DNA from: Pseudomonas sp. MM213
GTDB lineage: Bacteria; Pseudomonadota; Gammaproteobacteria; Pseudomonadales; Pseudomonadaceae
Length of the DNA: 64,000 nucleotides
NCBI RefSeq assembly: GCF_020423045.1
Contig: NZ_CP081943.1
Location: forward strand, 6,448,001-6,512,000
Direction: 5' to 3'
Part shown: positions 26,826 to 34,842 of the stretch, in pieces
Layout: every line of letters begins with the position of its first letter
Numbering within the stretch: position 1 is the first letter of the stretch
Program-made: the position numbers and the translations under genes
The notes under the pieces: model-generated
Databases searched by the model: none
The model's input: only the letters and a program-made list of their open reading frames with translations
Told to the model about the DNA's origin: nothing

Positions 26826-26835
26826 TTGTATACAA
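26826..26835. promoter_or_regulatory. second TTGTATACAA palindrome, upstream of the GlcG/HbpS-like gene
   Basis: Identical 10-bp palindrome in an AT-rich stretch, 138 bp from the first and about 93 bp before the divergent gene start. The pair could let one repressor bridge or control both directions. Confidence 0.55.
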
Positions 26836-26928
26836 AAAAATAACTCATTGTGTTCTATTTGTTGCATCGGACTGCGGTGCAAGCGCGCAGTCCTTCCGCT
26901 TTCCCTATAACAAAATGAGGACGGCACC

Positions 26929-27369
26929 ATGAGCGCTTTAACCTTGAAAGTGGCAGTCAACCTGACCAGTCAGGCCATCTCCGCCGCGCGTGCAATCAAC
27001 GCGGCCCCTTTGACCATCGCCGTGCTGGATGCCGGCGGACACCTGGTTTCCCTGCAACGCGAAGACGGCGCCAGCCTGCTTCGGCCACAAATCGCCATCG
27101 GCAAAGCCTGGGGCGCCATTGCGCTGGGCAAAGGCTCACGCCTGCTGGCGCTGGACGCCCAGCAACGCCCGGCGTTTATCGCGGCGTTGAACAGCCTGGG
27201 GCAGGGCAGCGTGGTGCCGGCACCGGGCGGTGTGTTGATTCGGGATCAGGACGGGAATGTGCTGGGAGCTGTGGGCATCAGCGGGGATTTGTCGGATGTT
27301 GATGAGCAGTGTGCGATCAATGCGATCGAGGCGTTGGGGTTGAAGGCGGATGCGGGGGTGGCAGCTTGA
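26929..27369 (+). CDS. GlcG/HbpS family (DUF336) protein
   Basis: 146 residues covering a single HbpS/GlcG domain: ISAARAINAAPLTIAVLDAG, HLVSLQREDGASLLRPQIA, PAPGGVLIRDQDGNVLGAVG and a C-terminal CAINAIEALGL helix. Family members bind heme or small ligands and often sit in glycolate/propanediol or glyoxylate operons. Its divergent position and shared operator-like sites link it to glyoxylate metabolism, but its exact role is unknown. Confidence 0.85.
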   Translation: MSALTLKVAVNLTSQAISAARAINAAPLTIAVLDAGGHLVSLQREDGASLLRPQIAIGKAWGAIALGKGSRLLALDAQQRPAFIAALNSLGQGSVVPAPGGVLIRDQDGNVLGAVGISGDLSDVDEQCAINAIEALGLKADAGVAA

Positions 27370-27394
27370 ATCATGGGTGACTGATCCACCGCTA

Positions 27395-27467
27395 TCGCCA
27401 ACAGGCTGGCTCCCACAGGGAACATCTGAGTGTCAGAGATCAACTGTGGGAGCCAGCCTGCTGGCGA
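27395..27467. repeat. REPIN type C, left of the RAYT gene
   Basis: Inverted arms 27395-27417 (one mismatch, CCAACAGG) and 27445-27467 (TGTGGGAGCCAGCCTGCTGG). Confidence 0.9.
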
Positions 27468-27566
27468 TGACAAACCGTCAGACACATCCATCTAAATGTC
27501 TGCCCCACCCTTGGGTAATATCAGGACTAGCCTTCTTCATGAATTAATCATGCAAGGGGCAAAGGA

Positions 27567-28025
27567 ATGCCTGATTTACCCGCTTCAAACCGTTTACGCA
27601 TCGGCCGCTATGCCGAGCCAAACCGCATCTATCTGTTGACCACCAATACACTCGCCAGAAAACCTGTTTTCAAGAATTTCATCTTGGGCAGATTGGTCGT
27701 CGCACAGTTTCGCGCCGCGCACGACCAAGGCTGCGTTAATTCATTGGCCTGGGTCATCATGCCCGATCATTTCCATTGGCTGGTCGAGTTACAGCAGGGA
27801 TCGTTGGGTGACCTGATGCAAGAGACTAAATCACTGAGCACCAAGGCGGTGAATCAGTTCACTGGCCGCAAGATCACCCTCTGGCAGAAAGGCTTTCACG
27901 ACCGGGCTCTGCGGCGGGAAGAGGATTTGGTAAAGGTGGCGCGGTATGTCGTGGCCAACCCGTTGCGGGCTGGACTGGTGGAAAAGCTTGGCGACTATTC
28001 TCTGTGGGATGCCATTTGGCTTTGA
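27567..28025 (+). CDS. REP-associated tyrosine transposase (RAYT)
   Basis: 152 residues of the IS200-like Y1 transposase superfamily. The HUH motif is MPDHFHWLVEL (His68, His70); the probable nucleophile is Tyr127 in the conserved ARYVVANPLRAGLV. RAYTs are domesticated single-copy transposases thought to spread REP/REPIN sequences. The gene is flanked by REP pairs of two subfamilies (type C left, type D right), the normal arrangement for a RAYT locus. It appears intact. Confidence 0.92.
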   Translation: MPDLPASNRLRIGRYAEPNRIYLLTTNTLARKPVFKNFILGRLVVAQFRAAHDQGCVNSLAWVIMPDHFHWLVELQQGSLGDLMQETKSLSTKAVNQFTGRKITLWQKGFHDRALRREEDLVKVARYVVANPLRAGLVEKLGDYSLWDAIWL

Positions 28026-28046
28026 GCTGAAACCGAGTCGTCTTCA

Positions 28047-28119
28047 TCGCTAGCAGGCTAGCTCCCACACTGGCGCTATGACGTTCACAAATCCCCTGTG
28101 GGAGCTAGCCTGCTAGCGA
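28047..28119. repeat. REPIN type D, right of the RAYT gene
   Basis: Inverted arms 28047-28069 and 28097-28119 (TGTGGGAGCTAGCCTGCTAG). Confidence 0.92.
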
Positions 28120-28135
28120 TAAAGTCACCGCAATC

Positions 28136-28744
28136 TTAATGATCCGGCTCACACCCCTTGAGCACCAACCGGATAATCGTCTGCGCCGCCGCTTCATAAT
28201 CCTCTTCATCCAGCTTCGCCTTGCCGGTGATGGCAGTGATCTGCCAGTCAAAGTCGGCATAGGTCTGGGTCGCGGCCCAGATGCTGAACATCAGGTGGTT
28301 GGGGTCGATGGGGGCGATCTGCCCGCGGTCGATCCAGGTCTGGATGCAGTCGATGTTGTGTTTCGCCTGGCTGTTCAGTTGTTCGACCAGGTCAGCGCTC
28401 AGGTGCGGGGCGCCGTGCATGATTTCGCTGGCGAACACCTTGGAGGCGAAGGGCAAGTCGCGGGAGATGCGGATTTTCGAGCGAATGTAGCCGCTCAGCA
28501 CTTCGCTGGGCACGCCATCGGCGTTGAACGGCGTCGAGGCCTGCAGAATCGGCTCGATGATGCTTTCCAGAACCTCGCGGTAGAGGTTTTCCTTGGATTT
28601 GAAGTAGTAATAGACGTTGGGCTTGGGCAATCCCGCCTTGGCTGCGATGTCACTGGTTTTGGTCGCAGCGAAGCCCTTGTCGGCAAATTCTTCACTGGCG
28701 GCACGCAGGATCAGTTCTTTGTTGCGCTCGCGGATAGTGCTCAT
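28136..28744 (-). CDS. TetR family transcriptional regulator, RutR-like
   Basis: 202 residues: N-terminal TetR HTH (ILRAASEEFADKGFAATKTSDIAAKAGLPKPNVYYYF, about residues 10-46) and a ligand-binding domain like that of RutR (ISRDLPFASKVFASEIMHGAPHL, then a C-terminal LKGCEPDH). The start is ATG 28744 (MSTIRERNKELI). It probably responds to a nucleobase-like or small metabolite ligand, inferred from similarity only. Its targets are not evident here. Confidence 0.86.
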   Translation of the reverse strand: MSTIRERNKELILRAASEEFADKGFAATKTSDIAAKAGLPKPNVYYYFKSKENLYREVLESIIEPILQASTPFNADGVPSEVLSGYIRSKIRISRDLPFASKVFASEIMHGAPHLSADLVEQLNSQAKHNIDCIQTWIDRGQIAPIDPNHLMFSIWAATQTYADFDWQITAITGKAKLDEEDYEAAAQTIIRLVLKGCEPDH

Positions 28745-28878
28745 AAACCAGGTGGTTCCTTGCCTGTTCTGGCGGTTGCGCATGGTAGCACCGGCCTCGC
28801 GCGGCGCTCAAGAATGCCCCGTGTGGCGCTCGGCCGCGCTATGCTGCGCAGCATTCATTCCAGAAGGACACCTGATTC

Positions 28879-29793
28879 ATGGCAGGAAGCAGTTTACTGT
28901 TGCTGATCGACGACATTGCCGCGGTACTCGACGATGTGGCGTTGATGACCAAAATGGCCGCCAAGAAAACCGCCGGCGTGCTCGGCGACGATCTGGCGCT
29001 CAATGCCCAGCAGGTCAGCGGCGTACGTGCCGAACGGGAAATCCCGGTCGTTTGGGCCGTGGCGAAGGGCTCGTTTCTCAACAAACTGATTCTGGTGCCG
29101 TCAGCGCTGGCGATTAGTGCATTCATTCCGTGGCTGGTTACGCCGTTGCTGATGGTCGGCGGCGCCTACCTGTGTTTCGAAGGTTTCGAAAAACTCGCGC
29201 ACAAATTCCTGCACAGCAAGGCTGAAGACCAGGCCGAGCATGCCGAGCTTGTCGAAGCGGTGGCGAATCCGACGGTCGATCTGGTGGCGTTCGAAAAGGA
29301 CAAGATCAAGGGCGCCATCCGTACCGACTTCATTCTTTCGGCGGAAATCATCGCCATCACCCTCGGCACCGTGGCCGATGCGTCGCTGACCCAGCAAGTC
29401 ATCGTGCTGTCGGGCATTGCCATCGTCATGACCATCGGCGTCTACGGGCTGGTGGCGGGCATCGTCAAGCTAGACGATCTTGGCCTGTGGCTGACCCAGA
29501 AGCCGGGGCAGCTGGCCAAGCGTATTGGCAACGGCATCCTGCGGGCGGCGCCGTACATGATGAAAAGCCTGTCGGTGATTGGTACGGCGGCGATGTTCCT
29601 GGTCGGCGGCGGGATCCTGACCCACGGCGTGCCGGTGATTCATCACTGGATCGAAGGCGTGAGTGCGAGCGCGGGCGGCGTCGGATTTATCGTGCCGATG
29701 TTGCTGAATGCCGTGGCGGGGATTGTCGCGGGGGCGGCGGTGTTGGCCTGCGTCATGGTGCTCGGCAGGATGTGGCGATCAGCCCGAAGCTGA
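28879..29793 (+). CDS. DUF808 (YedI) family inner membrane protein
   Basis: 304 residues with several membrane helices. Typical start [25 protein letters not shown] and [34 protein letters not shown] follows a helix. Function unknown; family members are conserved in proteobacteria. ATG 28879 has AGAAGGA upstream. Confidence 0.9.
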   Translation: MAGSSLLLLIDDIAAVLDDVALMTKMAAKKTAGVLGDDLALNAQQVSGVRAEREIPVVWAVAKGSFLNKLILVPSALAISAFIPWLVTPLLMVGGAYLCFEGFEKLAHKFLHSKAEDQAEHAELVEAVANPTVDLVAFEKDKIKGAIRTDFILSAEIIAITLGTVADASLTQQVIVLSGIAIVMTIGVYGLVAGIVKLDDLGLWLTQKPGQLAKRIGNGILRAAPYMMKSLSVIGTAAMFLVGGGILTHGVPVIHHWIEGVSASAGGVGFIVPMLLNAVAGIVAGAAVLACVMVLGRMWRSARS

Positions 29794-29805
29794 TTGGTTA
29801 GAAGT

Positions 29806-29844
29806 AAAAAAGGCCATTTGATGCGAATCAAATGGCCTTTTTTT
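29806..29844 (+). terminator. strong intrinsic terminator after the DUF808 gene
   Basis: 14-bp near-perfect stem AAAGGCCATTTGAT/ATCAAATGGCCTTT with a GCGA loop and flanking A and T runs, so it may work on both strands. The remaining gap to the next gene (29845-30119) holds no recognisable gene. Confidence 0.9.
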
Positions 29845-30011
29845 GTCCGCCCGTATTTGGCACTAGCAGCCGCGGCTGAGAGTGGCGGCGATGAGCCTGG
29901 AACGCTTGCGCGACCGCTGCGCGGTTCGACTAGCTACATCAAACTAAGCAAAAACTAGCGACCGCTAAATTTAGCTGACCCCATGAACTTTGAAAGAAAA
30001 GCATGAGCCGT

Positions 30012-30036
30012 CTGTCAGAACTGTTATTTCTGACAG
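30012..30036. promoter_or_regulatory. 9-bp inverted repeat upstream of the beta-propeller genes
   Basis: CTGTCAGAA-N7-TTCTGACAG, perfect arms, about 85 bp before the first propeller start. No T run follows, so it looks more like an operator than a terminator. Confidence 0.4.
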
Positions 30037-30119
30037 TAGGAAGCGTTGTGGGGAATTGATTCAATAATATTCAACACGAGTACAACGTCCCAAGTGTTAT
30101 TGGATTAGGAGATCACGTG

Positions 30120-31010
30120 ATGAGTAATACTGTCGTTAGTAGGTTTCAAGGAGAAATTATCTCCAGTCATCCAGCCGTAGCGGTGGCGATAAGCCCGGAT
30201 GGTCGTCATGCTTTCGTGAGCGTTCCGAGCAGAAACTACAGTTTCCTGATTGAAACAGATACCGGAAAAGTCGTGAAATTTTTGCCATCAGGGACGATGC
30301 GTATTATTAAATGCGTGTTTAGTCGGGATGGTAAGCGTGGCTATTGTATTACCAAGGAAAAAAGTGGGGTCTCGTCGTTTACTGTCGCTGGCTGGGCTGG
30401 AGGAAGGCTGGTTTATTTCGATGAACCAATGCGTGCAATCGCGGTTGCTGCAGATGGGGCTCACCTCTACGTTGCGAAGGGTGAGGAGGTTGTGGTTCTC
30501 GATTCATTAAGTCTTGGTGCGACGGAAGTTACTCCTGTTGGTGGTGTCGTTGATAGTTTGGCTGTTAGCCCGGATGGTTTGTATCTTTACATTCTGGTGG
30601 GCGGAAAGTTTTTGATTGCCTCTGTGGCGGATTGGGCAATCAAGTCTATTTCCATTGGGGCCGGCACTGGTTGCATGTCTCTTAGTCTGGATGGCCGTCG
30701 AGCCTATGTTGCAGGGACCTATCAGGGAGGTACAGTACAGACGATCGATATAGTTGCAGAGCAGGTCGTTGCCTCGATGCCTATTAAGGGCGACGCGAAA
30801 AGCTGCGTGCTGTGTCCTACGGGGGAATATTTGTATGTTACTACCGATAATGAGCCATTGCTCTATGGGATTGATGTCGTGGGTGACCCGAAATTGGTTG
30901 AGGAAATCAATGTGGGCGGAAACCCGATGGGAGTTGATGTAACGCCTGATGGCGCTCGTGTTTATGTGTGTACCGGGGATTTTGTCAAGGCGGTAGTGGC
31001 AACGCGTTGA
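30120..31010 (+). CDS. YncE/YVTN-type beta-propeller protein 1
   Basis: 296 residues with repeated propeller strands of the YVTN class: VAVAISPDGRHAFVSV, LAVSPDGLYLYILV, LSLDGRRAYVAGTY, VLCPTGEYLYVTT, VDVTPDGARVYVCTGD, about six to seven blades filling the protein. No signal peptide or membrane helix, unlike periplasmic YncE. ATG 30120 lies 9-10 bp after AGGAG. Codon use is noticeably AT-richer than in neighbours (many TTG, GTT, GAT, AAA codons), suggesting acquisition. It pairs with the paralogue 74 bp downstream. Function unknown. Confidence 0.8.
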   Translation: MSNTVVSRFQGEIISSHPAVAVAISPDGRHAFVSVPSRNYSFLIETDTGKVVKFLPSGTMRIIKCVFSRDGKRGYCITKEKSGVSSFTVAGWAGGRLVYFDEPMRAIAVAADGAHLYVAKGEEVVVLDSLSLGATEVTPVGGVVDSLAVSPDGLYLYILVGGKFLIASVADWAIKSISIGAGTGCMSLSLDGRRAYVAGTYQGGTVQTIDIVAEQVVASMPIKGDAKSCVLCPTGEYLYVTTDNEPLLYGIDVVGDPKLVEEINVGGNPMGVDVTPDGARVYVCTGDFVKAVVATR

Positions 31011-31084
31011 TCGGGAATAAGGGATATCAAATTATTAACGCTGTACTTAAGCGTTCACTATCATTTTAGATGGCGAGGTGGCTT

Positions 31085-31963
31085 ATGTTGTCTGTTAAAT
31101 CTGGATTTGAAGGCGAAATCAGCCTTGTCGGTGCTGGTAAAGTTATTTTCCATCCCTATGGGGAATATGCGTTTGTGTTCAATTATGGTGCGCCAGAGTT
31201 TTCGGTAATCGATACTGTTACTGGGCGAATTATACGTACCGAACGTTGTCCATCTCGCGCACTTTACGGCGTTTTCAGTCAGGATGGTTTATTCGCTTAT
31301 TTGAATCTCGAGACTGGACAGACAAGAGAAGTTAATACTCATGTATTGTCCTCATTCCAAAGAATATATGCCCCTGCTCCGAGTGGGGTCTTGCTCACCA
31401 AGAACGGTCCTCGTCCATACATGACGGCTTTAAATACCCTGTATGAAGTTGATCTTTCAGGTGGTAGGATAGTAAGGAGTCTTGCGGTAAATGGTATTCG
31501 AGACAGTTTGGCTGTCAGTGCTGCCAGGCATGAAATTTACGCTGTAACTGACCGTTCGTTCGTTATTGTTAACTTGTCACAATGGACGGTGAAGTCGGTT
31601 GCCATTGCTGAAGGCGCCAGTCTGATGGCTTTTTATCCAGGTCGAGCTCTTGCTTATATAAGTAATACGCAGCTCAAAGGTGTGCAAGTATTAGACTTGG
31701 CTGGCGAGCGTATTGTGGCTTTCATTCCTATCGGTGGGGATATTGTTGATATTGCTTTGACGCCCAATGGCGTCTATGCATTTGCTCTTGTCAATGAAGG
31801 CGCTGAAATGTGTGTGATTGATACGGCTGGTTTTAAAGTAGTCGATCGAGTTTTTATCGGTGGAGGGGTTCGTAATGTAGCAGTTACCCTGGATGGTTCT
31901 CGAGTTTATGTTACTAATGAAATGTTCGTCAGGGTGTTCAGGGTTGATCGGTGGGCGGCATAA
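31085..31963 (+). CDS. YncE/YVTN-type beta-propeller protein 2 (paralogue)
   Basis: 292 residues, collinear with the preceding protein along its length: GFEGEI near the start, DSLAVS mid-protein, WTVKSVAI, then LDLAGERIVAFIPIGGD and VAVTLDGSRVYVTNE at the C-terminus. No export signal. ATG 31085 is chosen because GAGGTGG lies about 6 bp upstream and the N-terminus then aligns with the paralogue; ATG 31070 has no ribosome site. Similar low-GC composition. Probably co-transcribed with the first gene and closed by the terminator at 32007. Confidence 0.78.
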   Translation: MLSVKSGFEGEISLVGAGKVIFHPYGEYAFVFNYGAPEFSVIDTVTGRIIRTERCPSRALYGVFSQDGLFAYLNLETGQTREVNTHVLSSFQRIYAPAPSGVLLTKNGPRPYMTALNTLYEVDLSGGRIVRSLAVNGIRDSLAVSAARHEIYAVTDRSFVIVNLSQWTVKSVAIAEGASLMAFYPGRALAYISNTQLKGVQVLDLAGERIVAFIPIGGDIVDIALTPNGVYAFALVNEGAEMCVIDTAGFKVVDRVFIGGGVRNVAVTLDGSRVYVTNEMFVRVFRVDRWAA

Positions 31964-32006
31964 GGCTGCCTCAATGTAGAATTTAAAGTGGTCGACGAAA
32001 ACGGGT

Positions 32007-32047
32007 AAAAAAACTGGCCATTCGATCTGCACCGAATGGCCTTTTTT
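32007..32047. terminator. bidirectional terminator between propeller 2 and mlaA
   Basis: GGCCATTCG/CGAATGGCC stem with an 8-nt loop, A7 before and T6 after, between convergent genes. Confidence 0.9.
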
Positions 32048-32059
32048 GTTGCCGATGAA

Positions 32060-32848
32060 TTACTCGGCGATCTGCAACTTGCGCGACTCGGTGTACACGT
32101 AACGCACCTTTTCGTATTCGAACGGCGAGTTCAGTTGGCCGTAGCGGAAGCTGGTCTGGTGGCGCTTGTCGATGCTGCGCAGGGCCCACACTTCAGGGTG
32201 GTTGGAACTGACTTCGGAGACGTTCAGGAAGTTGATCGCCGACTCGGCGGTGAAGTCCACGGCCAGGCCGCCGGTGTCGCGGATGTTGGACGGGCCGAGG
32301 ATCGGCAGCACGAAGTAGGCGCCGCCCGGTACGCCGTAGAAACCGAGCGTCTGGCCGAAGTCTTCGCTCTGGCGCGGCAGGCCCATGGCGGTGGCCGGGT
32401 CCCAGAGGCCGGCGATGCCGATGGTGGTGTTGAGCAGCAGGCGCGCAGTGGTTTCCATCGAACGCTGGCCCTTGAACTGCAACAGGCTGTTGAGCAGGTT
32501 CGGTACGTCGCCGAGGTTGTTGAAGAAGTTGCTGACCCCGGTGCGCAGGAAGCTTGGCGTGATGTAGCGATACCCGTCGACCACCGGCAGGAACACCCAT
32601 TGGTCGAAGCGGTAGTTGAAGTGATACACCCGGCGGTTCCACTCTTCCAGCGGGTCGTACACGTTCAGGGCGTTGAGGGAGGAGCGTTCGAATTCGCGCT
32701 GATCCAGGCCCGGGTTGAACTTGAGTTTGCTCAGTGGCTCCTTGAAGCCGTCACTGTCGACGACCACCGGGGCGTTGGCTTTGCTGTTGTCGGCATTGGC
32801 GACGCCTGCACAGAGTAACGCTGCGATAAGCAGGAGGTATTTAGCCAC
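32060..32848 (-). CDS. mlaA: MlaA (VacJ) family outer membrane lipid-asymmetry protein
   Basis: 262 residues: VacJ domain from about residue 60 (YDPLEEWNRRVYHFNYRFDQW, NNLGDVPNLLNSLLQ, SEDFGQTLGFYGVPGGAYFVLP, GPSNIRDT). MlaA removes surface-exposed phospholipids from the outer membrane for the Mla pathway. The N-terminus (MAKYLLLIAALLCAGVANAD) looks like a signal peptidase I signal cut after ANA; the only Cys (13) is not in a good lipobox. It overlaps the upstream hydrolase gene by 8 bp. Confidence 0.9.
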   Translation of the reverse strand: MAKYLLLIAALLCAGVANADNSKANAPVVVDSDGFKEPLSKLKFNPGLDQREFERSSLNALNVYDPLEEWNRRVYHFNYRFDQWVFLPVVDGYRYITPSFLRTGVSNFFNNLGDVPNLLNSLLQFKGQRSMETTARLLLNTTIGIAGLWDPATAMGLPRQSEDFGQTLGFYGVPGGAYFVLPILGPSNIRDTGGLAVDFTAESAINFLNVSEVSSNHPEVWALRSIDKRHQTSFRYGQLNSPFEYEKVRYVYTESRKLQIAE

Positions 32849-34139
32849 GGAAGAACTCCAGCATGGCGTCGCTGTTGACGCGATAGTTAAGGTTGCCGCA
32901 GTGGCCGCCCAGTGGATAAACCGTCAAGCGGTCGCCGAAGGTCTTGCGCAGGAAACCGAGGTCACCCGGGCCGAGGATCACGTCGTCGGCATTGTGCATG
33001 ACCGCGATTTTCGGGCTGTCGTGCAGGTAATCCTTCAGGGCATACAGGCTGACCTGGTCGATCAGTTGCAGCAGGCTGCCGCCGTCAGTGCGCGCGCGCC
33101 ACATCGGGATCACTTGTTCGGTGATGTAGCAGTCGAAGTCGCACTGCAGCGCACGCTTGAGGTATGGCGTGAGGCTGGTGCCTTCGGTGATGGGCGTTTT
33201 CGGCGGAGTGATCAGGCCGCGACGGTTGATCAGGTCCGAGGTGAAAGCGATGTCGGCCGCCGAGAAGCGGAACGACGTGCCGATCAGCATGGCCATCTGT
33301 TCGTTGGTCAGGTGCTGCTTGGACTGCTGGAAGTCGTAGAGCAGGGCGTCGTTGAGGTCGATGTAGCCTTTTTGCTGGAAGTATCGGGTCAGTTTGTCCA
33401 GCACCAGTTCATAGAACGTGGTGGTGTTGTTGATGCCCTTGACCTCGGTCTGGACGAGTCTGTCCAGGTTGGTGATCGAGGTGTAGAGGTTGACCGGTGG
33501 GTTGAGCAGCAAGACTTTCTTGAAATTGAAACTGCGGCGGGTTTCATCCAGATGCGCGACAAATGCCGCATCCAGCGCCCCCAGGCTGTAGCCGGTCAGG
33601 TAGTAATCGGTGACGGCCACTTTCGGGTTTTGTGCCCGCACGGCCTGCATCACCCGGTACATGTCTTCGGCGTCATCCTTGGTGATGCCGGGTGTGGCAA
33701 AGCGTGAAGCGGCGCTCATGAAGTCGAAGCTGGTGGGCGACGACAGTTGCACCACGTGGTAACCCGCCTTGTAGTAGAGCTTTTTCAGGTATTCGTTAAG
33801 GCTGCTGTCATAGCGCGCACCGGTGCCGGCGATCAGGAAGATCAACGGGGCGGCTTTATCCTGGGTGGCGATGCGGTAGGTCAGCTTCTTCACCGGCCAG
33901 AAGTTGTCCGGCAGTTCGAACTCACGCTCCGGGCGCAACGTGACGGTGCGGGTTTCCTGGTCGATGTCATCGTCAAGCGGCAACTCCGGACGCAGGTCCG
34001 GTGGCGTCGTGGCGATGGTCGCCTCGAACGGGTTGGTCAAGGGATAGCCATAACTGGCGGCGTCGATATCGACCGCCAGTGCGGACGCACTCAAGATAAG
34101 GCCGCTAAACAGGGCGGCGAAGCGCAAGGAACGGAGCAT
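32841..34139 (-). CDS. exported alpha/beta hydrolase-fold protein, linked to mlaA
   Basis: 432 residues with a signal peptide (to about LALA, residue 22). It has a nucleophile-elbow-like GYSLGALDAAF after a beta strand, an oxyanion-type IAGTGARYDSS, MHNADDVILGP as a possible acid, and GGHCGN near the C-terminus as a candidate catalytic His. Databases sometimes mislabel such proteins as kinases; no kinase motifs are present. The 8-bp overlap with mlaA suggests a role in envelope lipid handling, which is inference. Confidence 0.8.
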   Translation of the reverse strand: MLRSLRFAALFSGLILSASALAVDIDAASYGYPLTNPFEATIATTPPDLRPELPLDDDIDQETRTVTLRPEREFELPDNFWPVKKLTYRIATQDKAAPLIFLIAGTGARYDSSLNEYLKKLYYKAGYHVVQLSSPTSFDFMSAASRFATPGITKDDAEDMYRVMQAVRAQNPKVAVTDYYLTGYSLGALDAAFVAHLDETRRSFNFKKVLLLNPPVNLYTSITNLDRLVQTEVKGINNTTTFYELVLDKLTRYFQQKGYIDLNDALLYDFQQSKQHLTNEQMAMLIGTSFRFSAADIAFTSDLINRRGLITPPKTPITEGTSLTPYLKRALQCDFDCYITEQVIPMWRARTDGGSLLQLIDQVSLYALKDYLHDSPKIAVMHNADDVILGPGDLGFLRKTFGDRLTVYPLGGHCGNLNYRVNSDAMLEFFRG

Positions 34140-34364
34140 GACTGGATCCCTTATAGAAAGGTGCCGAATGAAGTTCGCAGGCTATGACCACGGGGGTTGC
34201 GCCAAAGTGCCATGTATCGACACCAATCAGGCCAAATTTCAGAGTAATAGTAGCTGGACGATACACTTTGCAGTGATTGAGTGCCCAGTTAACTGTTGTT
34301 AAGGCTTGCGTCAGGCTGCCGGGGGATTAAGCTGGCCGCCGTTTTTCGCTGATTGGAGTGCTTC

Positions 34365-34733
34365 ATGTCCCGCCGTTTACCGGTAATTCTGCTGCTTGTT
34401 TTGCTGCCTTTATGGCTGGCCGCCAGTTATGGCGCGCGGTATGGCTTCATGGAGGATGCGCAATGGGTCGGCCTCTGCGCGGACGAGGCGAGCCGCTGGG
34501 AATGCCTGGTCCGTTCGAACCTGGGCCTGATGATTCATTTCCAGGTGTTGGGTTGGGCGGCAGTGGCCGCCGCCGTGATCGGCTTCGTGTTGCCGGGGCG
34601 GGCAGGGTGGTGGTTGGCGGTGTTGGCGTTGGTGTTCGGGTTTCCGGCGTTGGCGTTGTACAACACGACGATGGCTGTGTTTGCGGTGGTGATTGCGGGG
34701 TTGCGGTTGGTCCGGGCGTCTCGCGGCGCCTGA
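34365..34733 (+). CDS. small membrane protein, unknown function
   Basis: 122 residues with three to four hydrophobic segments (RRLPVILLLVLLPLWLAASY, HFQVLGWAAVAAAVIGFVLP, WWLAVLALVFGFPALALYN). Two Cys in GLCADEASRWECLV flank a probable periplasmic loop. ATG 34365 has TTGGAG upstream. I do not recognise the family. The 225-bp gap before it (34140-34364) shows no further gene. Confidence 0.7.
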   Translation: MSRRLPVILLLVLLPLWLAASYGARYGFMEDAQWVGLCADEASRWECLVRSNLGLMIHFQVLGWAAVAAAVIGFVLPGRAGWWLAVLALVFGFPALALYNTTMAVFAVVIAGLRLVRASRGA

Positions 34734-34743
34734 CAGATCGCCA

Positions 34744-34834
34744 TCGCGAGCAGGCTCGCTCCCACAGTAGATCTTCAGTGAACACATATTATGTGAACGA
34801 TGGAGATCAAATGTGGGAGCGAGCCTGCTCGCGA
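34744..34834. repeat. REPIN, GTGGGAGCGAGCCTGCTCGCGA subfamily (type E)
   Basis: Inverted arms 34744-34766 and 34812-34834, between convergent genes. Confidence 0.9.
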
Positions 34835-34842
34835 TGGGGCCA

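Noticed and set aside
24829..26910. 693-codon plus-strand frame opposite gcl
   Set aside because: It runs through a REPIN, gcl antisense and the operator region; gcl itself has every active-site feature.
28136..28744. TetR regulator as the binder of the TTGTATACAA sites
   Set aside because: It lies beyond the RAYT locus, and TetR operators are usually longer and of different form; the palindrome type points to a GntR/FCD protein instead.
29845..30119. Possible small RNA or attachment site in the gap before the propeller genes
   Set aside because: Apart from the 9-bp inverted repeat at 30012-30036 no promoter-terminator pair, tRNA fragment or flanking direct repeat was seen.
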